DNA from: Pinus tabuliformis
Taxonomy: Eukaryota; Streptophyta; Pinopsida; Pinales; Pinaceae
Length of the DNA: 64,000 nt
Direction: 5' to 3'
Assembly (NCBI GenBank): GCA_031772625.1
Contig: CM062816.1
Coordinates: forward strand, 829,108,556-829,172,555
The stretch's first letter is position 1, and the number at the start of each line of letters is the position of its first letter. The position numbers and the translations under genes are program-made. The notes beneath the pieces were generated by a model. It searched no databases, had not been told where the DNA came from, and saw only the letters and a list, made by a program, of their open reading frames with translations. Shown here one piece after another: positions 9,566 to 20,259 of this stretch.

Positions 9566-11269
9566 AGAAAATGTATGTGCAAGTATGTATGTCTATGGAC
9601 ATAGTTGGGTATTTGAACCTCATTAACCAACATAATGGACCAATTCCTAAGCAAGGTCATCTTAGTGATTTATGAAAATACTCTATAGGATGTTACATTC
9701 TTACACCTACTGATGACATCACCTCTTTCTTAGAGGTGGATTGAATTCACTATGATATTGATTAATAAGTTAACCAAGGTCACACCTTTTTGTATGAAAT
9801 TGACATTCAAATTTCTTGACATAATGAGAGGCTTTCACAAAAAAAATTGTGGGGTTGCATGAGTACCCAAGAGATTATTTTGGAAAAAAAATATCTTTAG
9901 TAAAGACTTTTACTTATCGTCCCAACCATCATTGGTACAAAGTTGGACTCATGCGTCATAGCACCTTAGATAATTTGTTACCATAAAGGGTTATGTTGGG
10001 GTTGGAAAGAGATCTAAAAATAGCCTAATACTAGAAATTTCCCCTAAAGGTTCAAAGCTACACCAAGGGAATTGAACATGCCTATGATGTTACTGCAAAA
10101 ATGTTGCAGCAAAGAAAATAGAACAACCTAAAGGGTGGAGGATGGAGGGGAGTAAATGTGTACATACTTGCAATAGTCTCACACTTGTGCCAATGCATGT
10201 TTGACAAATGTTGCTCAAACACATGGCTAAATCAAATTTTCCAATCATACCACTATGTAAAACTCTTATATACATATTATATCCAAGATATAACATGCAA
10301 GGTAATGAGGAGAAATGTTACCATAGGTCCTTGTGGGCACTGACGCACAAAAATTGTAATTGCACAAAGGAAATGACTAAAGTAAATGTGTGTTGATAAT
10401 GGGATTATATAAATAGAATATTTCACTTGAGTGGCCTTCAGATTCCAGAATATTCTACAATCAACATAAAGAAAGGGGTTTGTTCTAGAATTTTAACTAT
10501 CTCCTTTTGAAAAAATTAAATTAATTTGGAGCCATTAATTTTAGTGTTAAATTCAAATTTAAATTTTGTCTAGCAAAGATTTGTTGGAATTGCAAATCTA
10601 TGTGGTGTAATTTACACAATCCAAGTGTCCAAGTAAACCTTCAAGGCATTGTATCCATTTATGCATTCAAAAATACAGTTTTAAATATGAAGAATTACAC
10701 ATGCTATATGCATATATAGAACCAATATATATCCATTTTGAAGAGGATTAAATATCTTGAGGTGCATACTTTTTTTCAAGTTTTTCACTCTAAAAGAGGT
10801 CCCATAGGATATATTTAACCTTGTGGATGTTAAAATTTTCTTTCTTTCTTTCTCATTATACCAGAAGTAATTATGGTTTCCTTTGCACAGTTCGTGTGCG
10901 TCCCACAATAACAAGTGACCATGTAAGTTAACTGTAGTTAAGAAGTCTTTATGTCAAGGATGGTCATTCCTAAAAAAATACTCAATAACGTCTCATATTG
11001 AATTCGATTTAAGGTGGGACTTTATCATAATTAGTTAAAGCAATATTGTGTGGGAGTTATCTGAAATCCCCAAAACCGAAATTTCTATACGCACTTGACC
11101 AAAAATTTAGATATTTTCTGTTATACAAAAAAATTGGTTAGGTTATGATCTAGCTGTAAATTGGTTGAATAAAATCAAAATTAAGTCTATTTAATTTTTC
11201 AATTAAACATTTTATCTCATTCTACCCAAAAAAATCCCTTAAACACCTAAAGGAAATCTTTAAAAATAG

Positions 11270-11274
<5 letters not shown>
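9566..11274. other. Unassigned AT-rich sequence
   Basis: I see no supported gene. A TATATAAATA box-like site occurs near 10405 and could be part of an unrecognised LTR, but no partner repeat was found in the window. Confidence 0.25.

Positions 11275-11317
<43 letters not shown>
11275..11317. repeat. (AT)n microsatellite
   Basis: An uninterrupted run of AT dinucleotides lies in AT-rich DNA. Confidence 0.95.
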
Positions 11318-11320
<3 letters not shown>

Positions 11321-11727
11321 TATAAGTTTCTTTGGTAAAATGTTATAGGTTCAAATTCAAAGAGGATTAATATATATATACCTTTATAAAATTTAAATGA
11401 AAAAATCTCATATATCAATTAGATATCTAATTTAGCCATAATCTTAAAATTAAATTATCATTATTATTATTCTTCTTTTTAAAAAACATTAAAAATAAAT
11501 AAATAATAAACTTGATTTTAATTTAGATACTAAAAAGTAATTAAATATATTTATCCCCACTTATCGTGGAGATTCCTAATTTGTAAATAGGCTACTTTTT
11601 ATTTCAACTTAAGGTGGATGAAGATCTGTTGATTTTTATTTTTATTTTTTGAATTGAGGGCCTACATTGATTCTCAGGGGAATATGCTCAACATATGTTT
11701 AGTCTTAATGTTTATCATTAATCAATT

Positions 11728-12300
11728 TTAAAAATTATATTCATGCCATGTGGCTCCCCACCCACCAATTTCCTAGGGATTTGAGATTATTCCAATTCTA
11801 ATAAGTTCCTCCATGATAAGTTCCTCATTATTATTTATAACATTCATTTATATATAAGAAAATTTTATTTAGAAAAATGGTCCCTTTTACAAAAAGATGT
11901 TTAATTCTTCTTTTTCCTAAGTTAAAGTTGACCCGTGTCAAAAAACAGATGGACAAATGTCAAATGGAGATTAAAAAGGTAGACAATGCCAAACCTGATT
12001 AATTTCAAAAAGAGAAACCTTTGGTCTAAAAATTAGATTCGTGCCATATGGCTCCCACCCAACAATTTCCTAGGGATTTGAGATTATTCCAATTCTAATA
12101 ATTACCTCCATGATAAGTTCCTTATTATTATTTATAACACTCATTTATATATAAGCAAATTTTATTGAGAAAAATGGTCCATTTTATAATAAGATGTGTA
12201 ATTCCTTTTTTTTCCTTAAGTTAAAGTCAATGCATATCAAAACAACAAACAAATAAATTTCAAATGGAGATGAAAAGGGTAGCCAATCTCAAAAAGGGAC
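11728..12300. repeat. Duplicated segment of about 295 bp
   Basis: The segment starting CCATGTGGCTCCC...CAATTTCCTAGGGATTTGAG at about 11735 recurs at about 12033 with the same order of downstream sub-blocks (CTCCATGATAAGTTCCT, ATTTATATATAAG, AAAATGGTCC, TTAAGTTAAAG). The copies have clearly diverged. Confidence 0.75.
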
Positions 12301-12600
12301 ACCTTCTATGTAAAAATGGTCCATTTTACAATAAGATGTATATTTTTTTTTTTCCTTAAGTTAAAGCCAACCCATATCAAAACAGCGGACAGACAAATGT
12401 CAAATGGTGATGAAAAAGGTAGACAATGCGTAGCTTGACCAATTTCAAAAGGGGACACTTTGTGTAAAATGATCCATTTTACAATAAGATGTGTAATTTT
12501 TTTTTTTCTTAAATTAAAATTGACCCATATCAAAACAGCATACACACAAATGTCAAACGAAAATGAAAAAAATAAATAGTGCCTAATCAATTTAAAAAAA
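12160..12600. repeat. Tandem repeat of about 135-150 bp, at least three copies
   Basis: A unit containing AAAATGGTCCATTTTACAAT, AAGATGT, a T run, CCTTAAGTTAAAG, ATCAAAACAGC, ACAAATGTCAAA and a GATGAAAA stretch repeats near 12170, 12313 and 12465. A further copy is embedded in the block near 11870. Open frames on the minus strand here simply read through the repeat. Confidence 0.75.
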
Positions 12601-12935
12601 AACACCTTCAATATAATTATATCATATTCAAACCCTTACCTACCTTACAAACCTCCAACTAACCTATATCGGTGTTCAATACCCTTGCACATTGTACTTC
12701 AAATATTTTTGTGGTCAAATATACCTCATTATGTAGTTGAGAATGATTATCAAGGAAGGTGCAAGGATTATGCGTTAAATTCTTTTGTCTTATTATGGAG
12801 TCAAAAATTATTATCAATGAGGGTGCAAGGATTATGTGTTAGAGATATTTCCCTTCCATAGTTGTTGTTTTCCATGTGTGAAATATAATTTTAGTGTGAA
12901 GTTTTTTAAAAAGTAAATGTAATATTTTATATTAT

Positions 12936-12938
<3 letters not shown>

Positions 12939-12970
<32 letters not shown>
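12939..12970. repeat. Poly(T) tract
   Basis: A run of about 30 T lies just left of the LTR element at 12990. It could be the A tail of an unrecognised minus-strand retroposon, but nothing adjacent was identified. Confidence 0.8.
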
Positions 12971-12971
<1 letters not shown>

Positions 12972-12984
12972 TTTTGTTATTATC

Positions 12985-12989
12985 GTTAA
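12985..12989. repeat. Target site duplication (left), GTTAA
   Basis: It is identical to 21635-21639 directly after the right LTR, which proves that the whole 12990-21634 block inserted as one unit. Confidence 0.9.
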
Positions 12990-14363
12990 TGTTGGGCGAT
13001 TTAGTTGTTTGCTAAATCCCTGTCATCTAATTTATCAATCCGAGGTATCGTAAACTTAGAAGCAAACCAAAATATATGGGACCTTAGATGAAACAGGTGT
13101 AAGAAGTTTGTTTAGAATGGAAATGCATATTACAAATCTAAACTATCAGATCTATTTTATGAAAGCATAAAAAATATGTTTGATCAATGAAATTATTTTA
13201 CTTTAGAAGATAGAGAAGAGTCTCTTGTTCAAGAGTTCTGATTGTCCTTCTACAATATTCCTATAATAACATTACCAAACACCTAAGAAAGCAAGAAAGA
13301 AAGCATATAAATGAAAGCAAGTAAATATTGTTTTCAGTTCAGTTCTTAATGGAGAAGAGTCTCCTAACTTAGGAGGACTTGATTTCTCTAGATACTGAAA
13401 GGGAATCAATATTCACATAAATATAATATAGGAAAGCATATGAGAAAGTAAATCTTATTTCAATTTAATCTAGCTCATGGAGAAGAGACTCCTAACTTAG
13501 GAGTTCCTGGTTTTCCTTCTCACATCAAAATTAGCTACTGAAAGGAGATCAACCTTCACACAACAAAACATGGCCACACCATGAATTCATACTAAAATTA
13601 TCTACAAGTATTTACAAGAAAGAAATAAGATGAACATCATAATTAAAATTAGTATATTCACAACATTACTTTACAACAAAGTGCACTTATCTCAGTATGG
13701 GGATCCTTCCATTCCTCAATGAGCACACATGAAAAATTATCACACCTTAAGAATCAAACAACACTCATAACTCATGATTTGGGAAAAATGAAATTATTCA
13801 TGTTGAATGAACAATCATAAATTTGGTGCTAATGAATAATGATAATTGGTTTCTCTCCCTCCTCCTCCATCATTACATGATTTGGAGGATGCTCCTCTTA
13901 TTTATACATGAATTAGGGATATCTACTCAATAAATGTAGATCCCTTAGATATCTACTAGACCCACACTTGTCTCAACTTATCCCTAAATACTAGATACAA
14001 ATCCCATGACACATCAAAATCTCCATGATCTTTCTCCTTGGAATATGGTCCACCTCTTGAGTTGAAATTCGAATTTGATCTTGGGAGGCCACATAAAGGT
14101 GCCTTGGAAGCTTCCAAATGATCTACACATGTCATCAAACTCAAGCCACTTTTAGGTATAAGCAAATACATGTTATTTCTCTAACTTTTAATCATAAATT
14201 CACTCTAAATACATGAAATTAATAACTTTGCAAAATGAGAATATAAACTCATATGGTAATGGAAATATAGGGTTATGTAACGATAATATGATGAAATGAG
14301 GTGACAAAATGAGGATAAAGGTGAAAATGGAGTGAGAATTGAGGTTAATTTGGCGGCCCAACA
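12990..14363 (-). repeat. LTR (3' LTR of the minus-strand element)
   Basis: It is nearly identical to 20260-21634 and has inverted ends TGTTGGGC...GCCCAACA. A TATAAATA box (minus strand, 13900-13907) lies inside. The repeated ORF at 13956-14171 is identical in the other LTR (21227-21442) but is probably not a gene. Confidence 0.95.
13900..13907 (-). promoter_or_regulatory. LTR TATA box
   Basis: TATAAATA is read on the minus strand and conserved at 21170-21177 in the other LTR. This is consistent with Pol II transcription toward lower coordinates. Confidence 0.55.
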
Positions 14364-14376
14364 TACCCCCCAACTT
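14364..14376 (-). other. Polypurine tract of the LARD-like element
   Basis: On the minus strand AAGTTGGGGGGTA directly precedes the LTR start TGTTGGGCC. This is the plus-strand primer and fixes the element's orientation. Confidence 0.85.
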
Positions 14377-14550
14377 AAGTTATTGCATGTCCTCATGCAA
14401 TCTATTACATTGACTTTTGAATTGTCTTGCTTTTACATGAACTTTGGCTGATATCGATTTTTTTAACTTCACATAATTTTCTTTTTGACAACCTTGTTCC
14501 TTTTTGCAAAGTCTTCTCTCTTAAAAACATTTGCTTGCAACATATTATTT

Positions 14551-14780
14551 TGGTTGGTTCTTGTGTGACAACCAAAATTTGTTTAGTATTGGTTCTTGTG
14601 TAACAATACTTTCATTGTTTTTGTGTTGCATCAAAAGACTTTGAAAACATTTAATTGATTGCAACATATTATTTTGGTTGGTTCTTGTGTAACAACCAAA
14701 ATTTGCTTAGTATTGGTTGGTTCTTGTGTAACAACCAAAATTTGCTTAGTATTGGTTCTTGTGTAACAATACTTTCATTG
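14551..14780. repeat. Internal short tandem repeats (TTGGTTCTTGTGTAACAA)
   Basis: The unit TTGGTTCTTGTGTAACAACC-AAAATTTG-CTTAGTATTGG recurs about three times, alternating with a TAACAATACTTTCATTG variant. It lies just inside the 3' LTR of the element and is non-coding. Confidence 0.7.
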
Positions 14781-15120
14781 AAGTGTGGGTAAATATATCG
14801 TGATGCAAAAGATTTCTCTGTAGTGACAAATGTCACGACATTTGTAATTAACTCCTTCAAGCTTTCAATGATGAATGTGATTTCGTGAGATCACATCTGC
14901 ATGAACTTTGATCATCGCACACCTGTAAAAGCTTAGTACAAATCCTGCATGAAAACTGTAAGAGATTTTTGAAAGATATAAAATGCAAGAATGAGTATGA
15001 ATGTTTAGTAACCAAAATAAAGTGAAATAAATTTTTTTACCTGTTGCCTTTGCGCGCTAGTTCCCAACTCCAACAAGACAAGTTAGCATAAAATGTTTCC
15101 AGCTATTAAGAAATTTCCAT

Positions 15121-15420
15121 TTGCAATTTTTTTTTTAATTGGTTTTTTTAATTTTTTTTTTTTGTTCTAATATTTTTATGGCTTTGATTTGTTGTTGTTG
15201 TTGTTGTTGTTGTTGTTTTTTTTTTTTCTTTTTTTTGTGCATTGTTTGATTTTTTTTTTCAATTGCTTTGATTTTTTTTTTTTAATTGTTTTGATTTTTT
15301 TTAATTTGTTTTGGATTGTTATTAAATTAAAAATAAAATAAAATAAATTTTTTTTTGCATTGTTTTGATTTTTTTTTTTTAATTATTGTTTTTTTTTACT
15401 AAAATAATTATTTATTAATT
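15121..15420. repeat. T-rich low-complexity tract with (TTG)n
   Basis: There are long T runs broken by AATTG and TTGATT, with a (TTG)n stretch at about 15190-15216. No gene is seen. Confidence 0.85.
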
Positions 15421-15499
15421 AAATCTACATATGGGGAAAAAAATGAAAATCTATAATGATCAAACTAAATTAATATTAACAATAAACTAAAAACTAACT

Positions 15500-15665
15500 C
15501 TAAATTGGAATAAAAGTAAAAGAAAATGAAGAGGGCCTTGCAGTGTTTTCCCAGAGCCTCTAGTGAAGAGTAAGTCATCTTCTTACAACAGCTGATATCC
15601 AGGTGGGTTATGGTTGCCAGTTTTGGAGCCACTTGGATAGTTACTATATCTGTCACATTCACCCA
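15500..15665 (-). pseudogene. F-box/LRR protein fragment (captured host exon)
   Basis: The minus strand encodes APKLATITHLDISCCKKM, then SLEALGKHCKAL. This is a cysteine-containing leucine-rich repeat pair as in plant F-box/LRR proteins of the FBW2/SKIP type (usually I-T-x-L-D-x-S-x-C...A-L-E-x-I-G-K-x-C-x-x-L). A CAG acceptor-like site precedes it. The similarity stops abruptly after HCKAL at about 15520, where the frame enters T/A-rich sequence without a good donor, so the exon looks truncated. It lies in the sense orientation of the LTR element, about 0.5 kb downstream of the coiled-coil gene. Other LRR-containing families cannot be excluded. Confidence 0.6.
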
Positions 15666-16189
15666 AAAAAAATTAGGTACATGTTTTTGGAATGCCTAGG
15701 GGTTCCATAGAGTCACAAGGAGATAAAAATTTCCTCAATCAGTCATCTAAACTTGTTACCCTTTTCATATGAAATGTCACCCTGTCAAATAATCATGCAA
15801 GGTAGTATATAACCAGCGCTGTCTTCACATGAAAAGCTGAATCAATCTAAAGAGAAAAGGAACAAAAACGAAGCCAAACCTATCAATATCATCTAAAAAA
15901 CAAACTTTCTGGTGCCAACTTTTTTCAGAGAAGTTTACCTCTCTCCAATTCAAAAAGGTATTGTTGGCAAACCTTCTGTGTCATCTTCAACTGCTCACCA
16001 TCCTTACATGTAAACCATTCATTGAATAAATCCATTCGAGAAAAATGATTTGATAATTATAAAAGTGGAACAAAACAAAAAAATCTGTGCTTCAGATGGA
16101 CTAGTTCTGGATTCCGCTGACAGAGGGTTCCAATTTTTCTTGCGTGCTACTCATGTCATATGATTTGGAGAAAATGATATTCACAATTT

Positions 16190-17100
16190 TCATGATTCTC
16201 TTGAGAGCTTTTCCTCGATCTTATATTTTCCAGAACTGTCAAGAACTTGGCCTGAATGAAAATTACTATCATTATGGCAGGCAGACAGTTTTCTGCGATC
16301 AATCGGTGACTCATTGCACAAATTAAGCCCTTCAGACTTGACTTTCTTTTTGGGAGTTGGCTGGACAGGACGCTCATCCTCTATCTTTCCCTCAGAAATC
16401 AAACCACTTGAGGCCACAAGAGCTAGAGGAGCAACAATTTTTTTTATAACCCTTTGTGTCTGTGGCTTACTACACAAAGCTACACGTTCATTGCTAATGC
16501 AGTTTGGAAGCATTTCTTCCAAATAACCATTCCGTTTTCTATCAAGATTGGCCATTGAAGATACTTGCAAGGCTTTTTCTAAGCGACGCTGTACTACTCT
16601 TTCACGTATTTCAGCTTCAGTGGCTCGCTTCTCTGCCAATTCCCTTTTATCATGAGCCTCTACGATTTGCTCTTCAAATGCGTCTCTCTCACGCCGAAAT
16701 CGCTCACATTCATTTCTTAACTCTTCACATATTGCTATATGTTTCTTCAATACAAATGCATTCTGTGTAACCTCATCCTTGGTTTTTGCGTGCTTTTCGG
16801 TGGTGAGCTTCAGCTGATCATCTTTCTCACTTAGTTGTTGCTGCAAACTGTAAACCTGTTCCTCCAATTTTCTGATGGATCGGTGCACTAATTCCAGCTG
16901 GAATGTAAGCACAGAGACAAAAAGAACCACCGCCTTACCTACTTCAAGTCAACTGAAACTGCAGTTCTGCTACTAAAATAATGGAGATGCGGGCTATTCA
17001 CCGGTGTTGACAAGGCTTGGGCCAACTTGCAATTTCCCATGCCTAGGAGGGTGGTTAGAATGATATCGCATACTTACCCAATTTCGCTCCATAAATCCAT
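16190..17100 (-). CDS. Captured three-exon coiled-coil protein gene (one in-frame TAG)
   Basis: Proposed exons on the minus strand are 17100-17078 (MDLWSEI plus two bases, donor GG|GTAAGTATG), 16972-16939 (after TTTTAG, donor TAG|GTAAGG) and 16897-16190 (after CATTCCAG, ending in TGA). The phases fit exactly: 23 + 34 + 708 bases give 254 codons. Codon 19, the last of exon 2, is TAG where a CAG is plausible. Residues 20-140 form a long heptad-rich coiled coil (HRSIRKLEEQVYSLQQQL...RRERDAFEEQIVEA...RRLEKALQ); the C-terminus is basic and serine-rich (PTPKKKVKSEG). I do not recognise the family. Exon 3 alone is a 235-codon open frame, unusually intact for this window. Intron 2 is only 41 bases, short for a plant, so it may contain a deletion or the model may be wrong there. 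Confidence 0.55.
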
Positions 17101-17690
17101 ATTAAAAGTTCGTTTTATCCTCCTCTGAAGTCATTGATATCCGCTCGGTCTCTTCGGTCAATCTGGTAGAGATTTTAGACCGATCTGGATCTTTCAATAA
17201 TCTCTATTCATCATAGCCGTCGGGCATAGTGGGTTCACAACGATGCAACAGCCCCACCTAGCAAAATGAAGGTTTTCTTTCCTTGATTCTACCTATCGAA
17301 ATGGAAGACTTTATTTCCTTGCGTCACACTTTTACTTATATAGTCAGTAAGTATGGCATTTTCTATGGCTTGGCGGCTTTTAATTGAATGTAGGCGATGC
17401 CACAGTTTCTTATGCCAGCAATTAAATCGAATTTTCCTTCGTGAGCACATGTAAGGTCTTCCCACTTGCGTTCTATATACCTGCCTATCTTTCATTGTCG
17501 CTGATATAATCAATTTTTCATGTTGCACAGATTGGTCATAACGGTGGAAGAAATTTGCCCATTCCAGGAAGATACAACACACACTGGTTGGCTTGGTAAA
17601 GAGAGAAAGAGGAGGCAGTCAGTTAGCCCCACCAGCGAACGGGAAGCTGCAGGATAGAGCCAAGCCGCTACACCGATCAGCGACGAGGGT
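17101..17690 (-). promoter_or_regulatory. Putative 5' UTR and promoter of the captured coiled-coil gene
   Basis: This stretch lies upstream of the proposed ATG at 17100. It lacks domain similarity, has higher G+C than the flanking low-complexity DNA, and contains a TATATA motif on the minus strand near 17477-17482. Short frames here (17289-17582) resemble no protein. It probably came along with the gene as genomic DNA. Evidence for promoter activity is only positional. Confidence 0.35.
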
Positions 17691-17696
17691 TTTCTT

Positions 17697-18462
17697 CTCT
17701 GTTACACGGGAACCGCTCCCTAGAGGTGGGAAACCTGTTCCAGTGGTTCCCGCACTCCCGGAAGCTTTGGAACTGTATGGGAACGTTCCCTTTTCTGTGG
17801 GAGCTGCAATGGGAGCTTGGAAAAGTTCCGGGAGCTTTGAAGACTGTTTTTTTTGGAGTTCCCGAGTTCCATGGGGTTGGGGAATACAAAGCATGTAGAC
17901 AAATATGTTGAACTACCCACAAAACATGAGGCTTTGTTGAAACCTTTGCAGGAAGAAAGGCCAAAGACATCCTTAACACCGATATCCTTAATTGAGAAAC
18001 TAGAGCAATCTCTTGATGGGTTAAGGAAGCGTGTGACACCTCAATGTAAAAGCGATATTTGGGATGTCACGCTATTTATCGCAGAAGATTGTGTGCATAT
18101 TGTATGTGGCAGTCAATGCTTAACCATTAGAGTCGCGAGAACTGATAATGAACTTGACATTTTAATATTTTATATATATAAAAGGGAGAGACTCAGGAAT
18201 AGAGACACCCAGAGAATATATTTATATATAAGAGAGATTATATATTTAAATTGATTTTAATATTTGAATATTTTGGTTTAATATTAATTTTGATTATTAT
18301 ATAATTATATTCTTTTATTTTTATATTTTTAATTTTTTTATTATATAATATTACCGTTCCCGATTAGCCGTTTCTTGTAAATTTTGGGGAAACCTCTACC
18401 GTTCCCGACACCTGTACCCAAGTTCCCAACGTTCCCACGTTCCAGAAACTCATGCAACATAG
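17697..18462. mobile_element. Small hAT-like DNA transposon, non-autonomous
   Basis: The 8-bp direct repeat GTTTTCTT occurs at 17689-17696 and 18463-18470. Between them the ends are imperfect inverted repeats: CTCTGTTACACGGG on the left and CTATGTTGCATGAG read inward from the right (10 of 14 match). An 8-bp duplication plus a TATGTTGCA-type terminus fits plant hAT elements. Subterminal GTTCCC/GGGAAC motifs are dense at both ends, and the centre is AT-rich (18160-18350). A possible coding scrap at 17890-18100 (KHEALLKPLQEERPKTSL) is not recognised. It sits inside the LARD-like element, so it inserted either before or after capture. Confidence 0.65.
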
Positions 18463-18470
18463 GTTTTCTT

Positions 18471-19030
18471 AGAGCCACTAACCCTGCCATTTAGGGAGAT
18501 AAACGTCAAAGCCATTCTGGAGTATGAAAAATATTCACTTCTTTCTCGAAATGAAGATCTTAGCCACCCGTTCAGTATCCCTTCATATCCCGGCCAACTA
18601 GCCTATTTTTCCTACATTCACTGCTGTTCCAATCATCTTGCATATGTTGGGCTTGTAGACGCATAAGCAAAAGCACCAAAGACCTGGGCAGTGATCTTCT
18701 CGCATGGAGGGCTTTTATTGACTATCCCGAGCCGGTGGGTTCAGGTATCATTCGATTGCTTGCTACAAATGCTTATACCATAGCCCCTGTCTCTATTCCC
18801 TATGATGGTGGTGAGGATGGTACTTCCACCCGGATTTGATAGAATGGCCTGCAATACAGTTCCAGTTTTTGGTACGGAGCATCATGTGAGTTGCAAGAAG
18901 CATCAAAATAGGATGGATACTAGTGGAGTGATGAGAACTTCTGGGAAGGAAAATCCTTATTATGGATCCCTGTCAACTACATATAATGAATTGCATTCAA
19001 CTTGTATGCAAGTTGTATGGCAAGAAGTGT
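18471..19030. other. Gene-like mixed-composition segment inside the LARD-like element
   Basis: Base composition resembles coding DNA and open frames exist on both strands (for example 18802-19056 plus; a plus-strand frame near 18690-18810 reads DLLAWRAFIDYPEPVGSG). I recognise no family. Given the neighbouring captured gene, more transduced host DNA is plausible but unproven. Confidence 0.3.
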
Positions 19031-19420
19031 TCAAATTTCATTTTTTTTTTTACTAAATTAAAATTATTTTGTTGAAACTAAAATTGTTTTATTTTGTTTT
19101 GTGTTAACAAAAACTACAAAAAGGAAAAAGGAATTAATTAAATTTTTTACTTTTTATTTATATTGTATTGTTATTAAAAACTAAAAAAATAAAAAATGAA
19201 ATGTAATTTTTTATTTTTATTTATTTATTTTTTTTAACTTTTCCAATTAAGAAATTAAATTTGTTTTTACAAATTAAATTTCATTCCTACTTTTAATTTT
19301 TTTTTATTTTTTTTTAAAATTGAATTTTATTCTAATGTCTATTTTATTTTATTTTTTATATTGTTTTTTTTTAATTGAAATATTAAAAAAAAAAAAAAAT
19401 TTATTCTAACCTTAAAACAA
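19031..19420. repeat. A/T-rich low-complexity tract
   Basis: Alternating runs of T and A with little else; no coding content. Confidence 0.8.
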
Positions 19421-19744
19421 CCTAGGATCTTTTATTGATTTAAGATGATTTTTTAGCAAATGGAGACAACTATATTGCAAACCCTGAAAACATTTATAAA
19501 CATTCAACTTTCTGATCCTCGAGATCGTATGAAAACGCAGGAGGAGATCATACTTATTCGAAACATAAAATATGATCCTACCTACTCTATGCTAATTGAA
19601 AATTACAAACTATTACGTGTAATTAAATTTCCAGTGTAACCATTCACGCAATAGTAGTAAAAATATATTTATTTTCAATTTCCCAATTTTAAAATGAAAA
19701 TATACAAGGATGATCGAATCTAGTTTTTGTGAGTATAATCTAAT

Positions 19745-20056
19745 GAAATAAAAACAAAATCGATCTAACCTCGTAGTTGTTTGAAACCATCGAAACCACT
19801 TGTCAATAAGGCTTTCATATGCGTGATTTCCACTCTCATTCAGATCGTGCTGTAGCTTTTCTTCGTCCTCCTCATTTTCCTGTTCAAATAATTGTTCATC
19901 ATTAGATATACAGGATGATTCTTCAAATGTTAATTCATTGTTTTCTTCTAGAGTAGTTAAGCTTTTGGCTGCTGTCAAGATCTCTTCTTCGCAAGAAGAG
20001 GAGATCCTGACACTTGCTAGGATCTGAGCGAGTTGTTCCAAACTTATACTCATCAT
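19745..20056 (-). CDS. Small acidic ORF next to the primer-binding site, ends near a possible splice donor
   Basis: The frame starts with MMSISLEQLAQILASVRISS about 180 bases downstream of the primer-binding site. It has a strongly acidic middle (EENNELTFEE, EQENEEDEEK) and an aromatic KWFRWFQ motif. After QTTT the sequence ACGAG|GTTAGATCG could be a donor, and downstream codons lose protein-like composition. The original frame runs on to 19613 if unspliced. It could be a residual gag start of the parental element or an added host exon. I recognise no domain. Confidence 0.4.
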
Positions 20057-20238
20057 TTTTATTGTGTTTTTGTTTTTTTTTAGTGAATGGGGGGGTTTTT
20101 TGATTTGTGTTTTATTTCTATGTTTTCTATATGAGAATAAAATTAAATGAAAATTTCTAAATGCAACTAACCCTAAATGATCCTAAATACAATTTTTTCC
20201 TAAACAATCTTCCTAACTAGCTTACATCTAAGTTTGCT

Positions 20239-20256
20239 TCCTCGGCAATGGCGCCA
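20239..20256 (-). other. Primer-binding site, tRNA-Asp type
   Basis: The minus strand reads TGGCGCCATTGCCGAGGA, three bases after the LTR end (CCCAACATTT). It resembles the TGGCGCCGTTGCCGGGGA site used by Athila/Tat-type gypsy elements (complement of the tRNA-Asp 3' end), with two differences. This places the parental lineage near plant non-chromovirus gypsy elements. Confidence 0.85.
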
Positions 20257-20259
20257 AAA

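Noticed and set aside
12306-12611. Minus-strand ORF with repeated FDICVYAVLIW-like peptide
   Set aside because: Produced by the local tandem repeat, not a gene.
13956-14171. Minus-strand ORF duplicated exactly at 21227-21442
   Set aside because: Identity is explained by LTR duplication; it lies inside the LTR near the TATA box and has no recognisable domain.
15181-15420. T-runs as transcription terminators
   Set aside because: Low-complexity tract in a eukaryotic repeat; no Pol III gene upstream.
17289-17582. Minus-strand ORF with KLWHRLHS, similar to the copia L-W-H-R-R-L-G-H motif
   Set aside because: Only the short motif matches; no flanking pre-integrase similarity, so treated as upstream region of the captured gene.
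17593-18039. Several overlapping ORFs on both strands, up to 133 codons
   Set aside because: They read through G+C-rich hAT-like ends and their GTTCCC/GGGAAC motifs; no domain, and frames overlap on both strands.
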